Position numbers and translations under genes: made by a program. Shown here in pieces: positions 59,851 through 64,000 of a stretch of 64,000 nucleotides of DNA. A model generated the notes under the pieces. The model ran no database searches. It was not told the origin of the DNA and saw only the letters and a program-made list of their open reading frames with translations. Positions within the stretch are counted from its first letter, which is position 1. Every line of letters starts with the position of its first letter. This stretch comes from an uncultured Collinsella sp. (lineage in GTDB: Bacteria; Actinomycetota; Coriobacteriia; Coriobacteriales; Coriobacteriaceae): NCBI GenBank assembly GCA_905208635.1, contig CAJLPX010000010.1:13775-77774 (forward strand). Direction: 5' to 3'.

Positions 59851-60054
59851 TGGACAGTTAGTTCAGATTTGTATAAACAGACGGCTTATTTCAAGGCGCT
59901 TTGCTGCCATCTCGGGGCCAATCACCTCATTTAAAGGCTCGAATGGCTTCGAAATAGCGCAAAACGTGCGCCCCAAAGCACCGAAACGGCTCCATGTCTC
60001 CGATTTTGGCAGCCGAGAGCCTCTTGCTTTATACAAATCTGAACTAACTGTCCA
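59851..60054. repeat. 204-bp inverted-repeat element family G, copy 2
   Basis: TGGACAGTTAGTTCAGATTT at the left and its perfect complement AAATCTGAACTAACTGTCCA at the right; perfect arms of at least 24 bp. Interior unrelated to copy 1 apart from short patches. Between it and pth nothing is seen. Confidence 0.85.
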
Positions 60055-60168
60055 CCCCGGTTTCCTGCAACCGCTCAAACGCCCTCAACTTACCTCAATT
60101 GCTCTCCATTTGACAGCGGCAACAGGGTCGCTCACCATAGCAGGCGACAAATCAACGAAAGGATGAAC

Positions 60169-60798
60169 ATGGCAGCTGCACAGCCGCTTAAGATTCGCAT
60201 GGTTGCCGGGCTTGGCAACCCGGGCGAGGAATATGCCGAGACCCGCCACAACGCCGGCTTTAAGGCAATCGACGAGCTGGCCCGTCAGGCCGGTGTCACG
60301 TATTGGAAAAATCAGGCCGGTGCCGAGGTCGCGCTCATCAATATCAACGATGCCGAGGAAGAGGGCGGCAAACGCCAGATTGTGCTGGTCAAGCCGCAGT
60401 CATTCATGAACACCTCGGGCGGCCCCATCTCCAAGCTCTGCCGCGAGTACAAGATCAAGGCCGAGGAGCTGCTCGTGATTCATGACGAGCTCGACATTCC
60501 CGCCGGCGACGTACGCGTTAAGGTGGGCGGTGGCCACGCCGGTCACAACGGCCTGCGCTCCATCATCGACAAGATGGGCAGCCGCGACTTCAGCCGCATC
60601 CGCACCGGCATCGGCAACCCTCCCGGCAAGATGGCCGTGGCAGACTACGTGCTCAAGCAGCTGCGCGCCCGCGAGGCCGAGGACTTCCAGGACGCCTGCG
60701 CCCGCGCCGCCGACGCTGCGGGCCTCGCCATCGTGCACGGCGTGATCTATGCCCGCGACCACGTCAACGGCGCCGCTTCCTCCAACGGCAAGCACTAA
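60169..60798 (+). CDS. pth: Peptidyl-tRNA hydrolase
   Basis: 209 residues from ATG 60169 (AAAGGA six bases upstream; a second ATG two codons earlier is less well placed). Family motifs: GLGNPGEEYAETRHNAGF with the catalytic His, KPQSFMNTSG, HDELDIPAGDVRVKVGGG and GHNGLRSI. It releases peptides from tRNAs that drop off the ribosome. glmU-prs-pth is a conserved chromosomal order, here interrupted by the nuclease-like gene and its repeats. Confidence 0.95.
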   Translation: MAAAQPLKIRMVAGLGNPGEEYAETRHNAGFKAIDELARQAGVTYWKNQAGAEVALININDAEEEGGKRQIVLVKPQSFMNTSGGPISKLCREYKIKAEELLVIHDELDIPAGDVRVKVGGGHAGHNGLRSIIDKMGSRDFSRIRTGIGNPPGKMAVADYVLKQLRAREAEDFQDACARAADAAGLAIVHGVIYARDHVNGAASSNGKH

Positions 60799-60800
60799 AA

Positions 60801-60996
60801 CCTACCATTTAGGGATGTTTATTTTGGCAGGTTTTATCTACAGAAACGCCCCGGTGGCCGCATCGCAATAAACCCCGCGCTGCCATACACGCATAACACC
60901 CCAAAGGGGGCCGGCCTCATCACAACCCGAGGCCGGCCCCCTTTGCCGTTTTGCCTGATAAAACCGACCAAAATAAACCTATCCCTATTTGGTAGG
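60801..60996. repeat. Inverted-repeat element of 196 bp after pth
   Basis: CCTACCATTTAGGGATGTTT and on to GGTTTTATC at the left; at the right the complement of CCTACCAAATAGGGATAGGTT.. through GGTTTTATC. Arms are about 38-40 bases with a few mismatches. It encloses a strong GC-rich terminator. Confidence 0.75.
60903..60944 (+). terminator. Terminator of pth, inside the 196-bp element
   Basis: GGGGGCCGGCCTC pairs perfectly with GAGGCCGGCCCCC, followed by TTT; flanking AAA makes it usable in both directions. Confidence 0.8.
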
Positions 60997-61059
60997 TCGA
61001 AGTGGATAAACCCTTTTCCCAACCGCCGAAGATACACGTAAACGGCATGTCCATGAGGG

Positions 61060-61065
61060 TATAAT
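61060..61065 (+). promoter_or_regulatory. -10 box of the nfn operon
   Basis: A consensus TATAAT lies 105 bases before the first nfn start. No clear -35 is visible. The leader contains an uneventful GC-rich stretch. Confidence 0.5.
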
Positions 61066-61170
61066 TTGCACCGTATGTCTGCACAACGCCTGTGCGCGTA
61101 CGGTTTTATTCGGGCTATCGTCCATTTCCGTGGAGGCACGGTTCGGCAGCCCTAACAAGAGAGGGGTTCT

Positions 61171-62010
61171 ATGTATAAGATCCTGGAGAAGACGCAGTTC
61201 TCGGAGAAGGTGTTCAAGTTCCGCATCGAGGCGCCTGCAATCGCCAAGCATGCGCACGCTGGACAGTTCCTCATGGTCCGCGCCAACGAGACGGGCGAGC
61301 GCGTCCCGTTTACCCTGGCCGGCTGGAACGGTGACGAGGGCTGGGTCGAGTTCATCTTCATGGTGATCGGCAAGACCACCGAGATGCTGTCCACCTACGA
61401 GGCCGGCGAGTCGCTGCGCGACGTCGTGGGCCCGCTGGGCGTTCCCACCGAGATGGCCGAGGGCCCCTGCGCCGTCATTGGCGGCGGCGTCGGCCTGGCA
61501 ATTGCCTTCCCGGTCGCCAAGCACCTGGTCGAGACCGGTCACGAGGTGCACGCCATCATGGGCGCCCGCACCAAGGACCTCCTGCTCATGGAGGACCAGT
61601 TCCGCGAGCTCCTCGACGAGGACCACATCCACATCACCACCGATGACGGTTCCTACGGCGAGCAGGGCGTTGTCACCGCTCCGCTGGAGCGCCTGCTGCA
61701 GGACAAGGCCGTGAGCCAGGTCTTCTGCGTCGGCCCCGTTCCGATGATGAAGTTCTCGACCCTCACCGCCCAGAAGTACGACACCCCCATCACCGCGTCC
61801 CTCAACCCCATCATGGTTGACGGCACCGGCATGTGCGGCTGCTGCCGCGTCGAGGTGGGCGGCGTGACCAAGTTCGCTTGCGTCGACGGCCCCGACTTCG
61901 ATGCCACCCTGGTCGACTGGGATGACCTTCGCGCCCGCCAGGCCGCTTACCGTTCCGAAGAGGGCGAGTCCCTCAAGGCCTATGAGGAAAAGAGCTGCGC
62001 ATGCCACTAG
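61171..62010 (+). CDS. nfnA: Ferredoxin:NADP+ oxidoreductase subunit (NfnA/SudB-like, FAD and [2Fe-2S])
   Basis: 279 residues. FAD-binding barrel (about 1-95; VPFTLAGW for the flavin site), NAD-binding domain (about 100-225; IGGGVGLAIAFPVAKHL) and C-terminal Cys cluster CGCCRVEVGG plus a later FACVDGP, which ligates a [2Fe-2S] centre as in dihydroorotate dehydrogenase electron-transfer subunits. With the next gene it forms the electron-bifurcating NADH-dependent reduced ferredoxin:NADP+ oxidoreductase. GAGAGGGG precedes ATG 61171, and the 3' end overlaps nfnB by ten bases. Confidence 0.88.
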   Translation: MYKILEKTQFSEKVFKFRIEAPAIAKHAHAGQFLMVRANETGERVPFTLAGWNGDEGWVEFIFMVIGKTTEMLSTYEAGESLRDVVGPLGVPTEMAEGPCAVIGGGVGLAIAFPVAKHLVETGHEVHAIMGARTKDLLLMEDQFRELLDEDHIHITTDDGSYGEQGVVTAPLERLLQDKAVSQVFCVGPVPMMKFSTLTAQKYDTPITASLNPIMVDGTGMCGCCRVEVGGVTKFACVDGPDFDATLVDWDDLRARQAAYRSEEGESLKAYEEKSCACH

Positions 62011-63410
62011 TTAACGGTCGTTTCGTTGCCGATATGAAGTCGCCCCGCACCCCCGATAACGAGGAGCCTGCTGCCGAGCGCGCCTGCGACTTCCGCCCCG
62101 TCGACAAGGGCTTCACCGAAGAGATGGCGCTGGCCGAGGCCGAGCGCTGCCTCAACTGCAAGAAGCCGTTCTGTGTTGAGGGCTGCCCCGTCAACATCAA
62201 CATTCCCCGCTTTATCGAGCAGATCCGCGCGAAGGACTTCGGCGGCGCTCTCGATACCATTCGCGAGGACTCCATGCTTCCCGCCATCTGCGGCCGCGTC
62301 TGCCCGCAGGAGAACCAGTGCGAGGGCAAGTGCATCCGTGGCAAGAAGTCCGAGCCCGTGGCCATCGGCCAGCTCGAGCGCTTCCTGGGTGACCGCCCCG
62401 AGCTCGCCTCCACGCCCAAGATGGCCCCCAAGAACGGCAAGAAGGTCGCTGTCGTCGGCTCCGGCCCGTCCGGCATCACCTGCGCCGGCGAGCTCGCCCG
62501 TAACGGCTTTGACGTCACCGTCTTCGAGGCCTTCTTCACCGGCGGCGGCGTGCTGGTCTACGGCATCCCCGAGTTCCGTCTGCCCAAGGCAGTCGTCAAG
62601 CGCGAGATTGACGGCCTGGAGGACATGGGCGTCAAGTTTGAGTACAACTCCGTCGTGGGCAACATGGCCACGGCCGAGGAGCTGTTCGAGCAGGGCTTCG
62701 ACGCTATCTACGTGGCGACCGGCGCTGGCCTGCCCAAGTTCCTCAACGTCCCCGGCGAGAACCTGCCCAACGTCTTCTTCGCGAACGAGTACCTCACCCG
62801 CGTGAACCTGATGAAGGCCAACAAGTTCCCCGAGTACGACACCCCCACCAAGCACGGCAAGAACGTCGTTGTCTTTGGCGGCGGCAACGTGGCCATGGAC
62901 GCCGTCCGTACCGCCAAGCGCCTGGGCGCCGAGCACGCCATCATCGCCTACCGTCGTACCGAGGACGAGATGCCCTGCCGTCGCGCCGAGCTGCACCATG
63001 CTAAGGCCGAGGGCGTCGAGGTTCTGCCGCTCGTCTCCCCGCTCGAGTTTGTCGCTGGCGAGGACGGCTCCGTGTGCGCCGTCAAGGTCCAGAAGATGGA
63101 GCTCGGCGAGCCCGACGAGTCCGGCCGCCGTCGCCCGGTGCCCATCGAGGGCGCCATCGAGGAGATCCCCTGCGACGTCGCGATCTCGGCTATCGGCACC
63201 AACGCCAACCCCTTCGCTGCCAAGATCGGCGGCAAGATGGAGCTCAACAAGTGGGGCTACATCGTCGCCGACGAGGAGACCGGCCAGACCACCGATCCCC
63301 GCATCTGGGCCGGCGGCGACATCGTCACCGGTGCCGCTACGGTCATTCTGGCGATGGGCGCCGGCAAGAAGGCCGCCGCTTCGATCACCAAGAGCCTGCT
63401 GGGCGAGTAA
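62001..63410 (+). CDS. nfnB: NfnB / GltD-like NADPH-dependent Fe-S flavoprotein
   Basis: 469 residues. The N-terminal part has two [4Fe-4S] motifs (CLNCKKPFCVEGCP and CGRVCPQENQCEGKC). A FAD domain (VVGSGPSGITCAGELA) and NADPH domain (VFGGGNVAMDAVRTA) follow, with a GDIVTGAATVI end. It was historically named glutamate synthase small chain, but no large chain is present and the overlap with the FAD/[2Fe-2S] subunit marks it as NfnB. The pair couples NADH and reduced ferredoxin to make NADPH. It ends at a clear terminator. Confidence 0.9.
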   Translation: MPLVNGRFVADMKSPRTPDNEEPAAERACDFRPVDKGFTEEMALAEAERCLNCKKPFCVEGCPVNINIPRFIEQIRAKDFGGALDTIREDSMLPAICGRVCPQENQCEGKCIRGKKSEPVAIGQLERFLGDRPELASTPKMAPKNGKKVAVVGSGPSGITCAGELARNGFDVTVFEAFFTGGGVLVYGIPEFRLPKAVVKREIDGLEDMGVKFEYNSVVGNMATAEELFEQGFDAIYVATGAGLPKFLNVPGENLPNVFFANEYLTRVNLMKANKFPEYDTPTKHGKNVVVFGGGNVAMDAVRTAKRLGAEHAIIAYRRTEDEMPCRRAELHHAKAEGVEVLPLVSPLEFVAGEDGSVCAVKVQKMELGEPDESGRRRPVPIEGAIEEIPCDVAISAIGTNANPFAAKIGGKMELNKWGYIVADEETGQTTDPRIWAGGDIVTGAATVILAMGAGKKAAASITKSLLGE

Positions 63411-63438
63411 TCACCTGCAGCACTAGCCATCAAACGGC

Positions 63439-63477
63439 AAAGTCCCCGTCGAGCACACGCCCGGCGGGGACTTTTTT
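63439..63477 (+). terminator. Terminator of the nfn operon
   Basis: AAAGTCCCCG pairs with CGGGGACTTT and a T run follows. Confidence 0.9.
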
Positions 63478-63489
63478 CTATGCCGGCCG

Positions 63490-63533
63490 CCCCAACCACC
63501 ACGATGGGGCAGGCACCTTTGTGGTGGTTGGGG
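63490..63533. repeat. Perfect hairpin CCCCAACCACCA/TGGTGGTTGGGG
   Basis: A 12-bp perfect stem encloses GGGGCAGGCACCTTTG. A similar GTGCCTGTCCCCTTTG occurs in the loop of the hairpin at 63828, suggesting related elements. Confidence 0.65.
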
Positions 63534-63550
63534 ACTTGCCCGGTCGTTTT

Positions 63551-63767
63551 GTCTCAATCTGTAACAGCTGGAGTCCGTTGAGCCCTGCAGTTGTTACAGA
63601 TCGAGATATTGTGCCGGCCGCCCACGCCGCATCTCAATCTGTAACAGTTAGAGACCAAATATGCCGCCTGGTGTTACAGATCAAGACGTTGGGCTGACGG
63701 CCGAACGGTTCATCTAAATCTGTAACAGTTAGAGCCATTTTCGCTGGCTTGGTGTTACAGATCGAGA
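63551..63767. repeat. Three-hairpin array family D, copy 2
   Basis: Hairpins at 63551-63607, 63631-63687 and 63712-63767, arms like TCTCAATCTGTAACAG and TGTTACAGATCGAGAT, period 80-81 bp. Total length matches copy 1 at 44539-44756 within one base. Confidence 0.85.
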
Positions 63768-63827
63768 TTTTGCAAAAGCCGAGGATAGGCACTGCCGCCA
63801 AGGCCTTTCCCTCGGCCTAAAACAAAA

Positions 63828-63863
63828 CCCCCACAAAGGTGCCTGTCCCCTTTGTGGGGGTTT
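63828..63863. terminator. Bidirectional terminator at the right edge
   Basis: CCCCCACAAAGG pairs with CCTTTGTGGGGG, with TTT on the plus side and TTTTG on the minus side. It probably ends the truncated minus-strand gene. Confidence 0.7.
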
Positions 63864-63869
63864 GGTCGG

Positions 63870-64000
63870 CTAGCCTTCGAGCTGGGCGACTTTGTAGCGG
63901 TAGGCAGCGGCGATGACGTCTTTACAGCCCTCGCGTCCCAGCTTAGCGCGGTTGACGACGATATCCTTGCCGCTCGTCATCTTCCACTTTCCGGCGCTAT
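63870..64000 (-). CDS. C-terminal fragment of an unrecognised protein
   Basis: Only the last 43 residues are in the window (ending KLGREGCKDVIAAAYRYK, then VAQLEG and the stop TAG). KDIVVNRAKLGREGC vaguely recalls the C-terminus of cytidylate-kinase-like proteins (DLV..N...LG), but this is too short to assign. A terminator follows the stop, supporting a genuine gene end. Confidence 0.5.
   Translation of the reverse strand, partial: SAGKWKMTSGKDIVVNRAKLGREGCKDVIAAAYRYKVAQLEG

Noticed and set aside
62001..63410. Glutamate synthase small subunit
   Set aside because: No large subunit is present and the gene overlaps an NfnA-type subunit, so the NfnB assignment fits better.

Overview
The window is high-GC bacterial chromosome with the gene content of a strictly anaerobic gut Coriobacteriia, most likely Collinsella or a close relative. 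This is an inference: no rRNA or other taxon marker is present. It rests on an Ech-type [NiFe] hydrogenase, an NfnAB-type transhydrogenase, an NRAMP-related magnesium transporter of the kind characterised in Eggerthella, a sortase-anchored pilin-like adhesin, and a very large load of intergenic palindromes. About 50 protein genes and one tRNA can be supported.

Layout. 1-3.9 kb: truncated sugar isomerase, LacI regulator with matching operators, nucleoside hydrolase and ribokinase (ribonucleoside/sugar use). 4-6.3 kb: membrane O-acyltransferase with SGNH domain. 6.8-9.9 kb: NRAMP-like transporter plus a PRC/MgtE-N/CBS membrane protein (probable Mg2+ uptake pair). 10.2-16.0 kb: envelope-type cluster (deacetylase-like protein lacking its metal histidines, PRC protein, YtxH protein, a protein resembling the cyanophycin synthetase N-terminus, CNNM/CorC protein, hemolysin III). 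16.2-18.6 kb: lipase-like hydrolase and DUF362 ferredoxin. 18.8-22.2 kb: LolD/FtsX-type exporter. 22.4-27.7 kb: ABC-2 exporter operon divergent from a histidine kinase/response regulator pair. 28.3-34.9 kb: one 2178-residue vWA/pilin-repeat/LPTTG adhesin. 35.6-41.2 kb: echAB-C-D-E-F hydrogenase operon with EchA and EchB fused. 41.5-44.4 kb: orphan tandem HTH protein and an old-yellow-enzyme/enoate-reductase flavoprotein. 44.8-51.7 kb: initiator tRNA, coaX, DUF4143 ATPase, BirA-like protein, FolP-FolK fusion, sirtuin, exonuclease III. 52.2-55.4 kb: ECF vitamin transporter. 55.6-63.4 kb: glmU, prs, a nuclease-like orphan, pth and the Nfn pair. The right edge cuts a gene.

Functionally, Ech (H+ reduction or H2 oxidation coupled to ion translocation through ferredoxin), Nfn (ferredoxin/NADH/NADPH balancing), the DUF362 ferredoxin and the OYE-type reductase fit a fermentative, H2-metabolising lifestyle. 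CoaX, FolP-FolK, ECF and the BirA-like protein form a vitamin/cofactor neighbourhood.

The most unusual aspect is the non-coding DNA. I found more than twenty palindromic or inverted-repeat elements in at least nine families. Several families keep exactly the same length while their interiors diverge (three copies of 158 bp, three of 152 bp, two of 204 bp, two three-hairpin arrays of 217-218 bp). They occur between genes, flank the adhesin in opposite order, bracket a putative nuclease gene, surround a DUF4143 ATPase, and in one case sit in frame inside an ABC ATPase gene. These are the best candidates for an undescribed element system.
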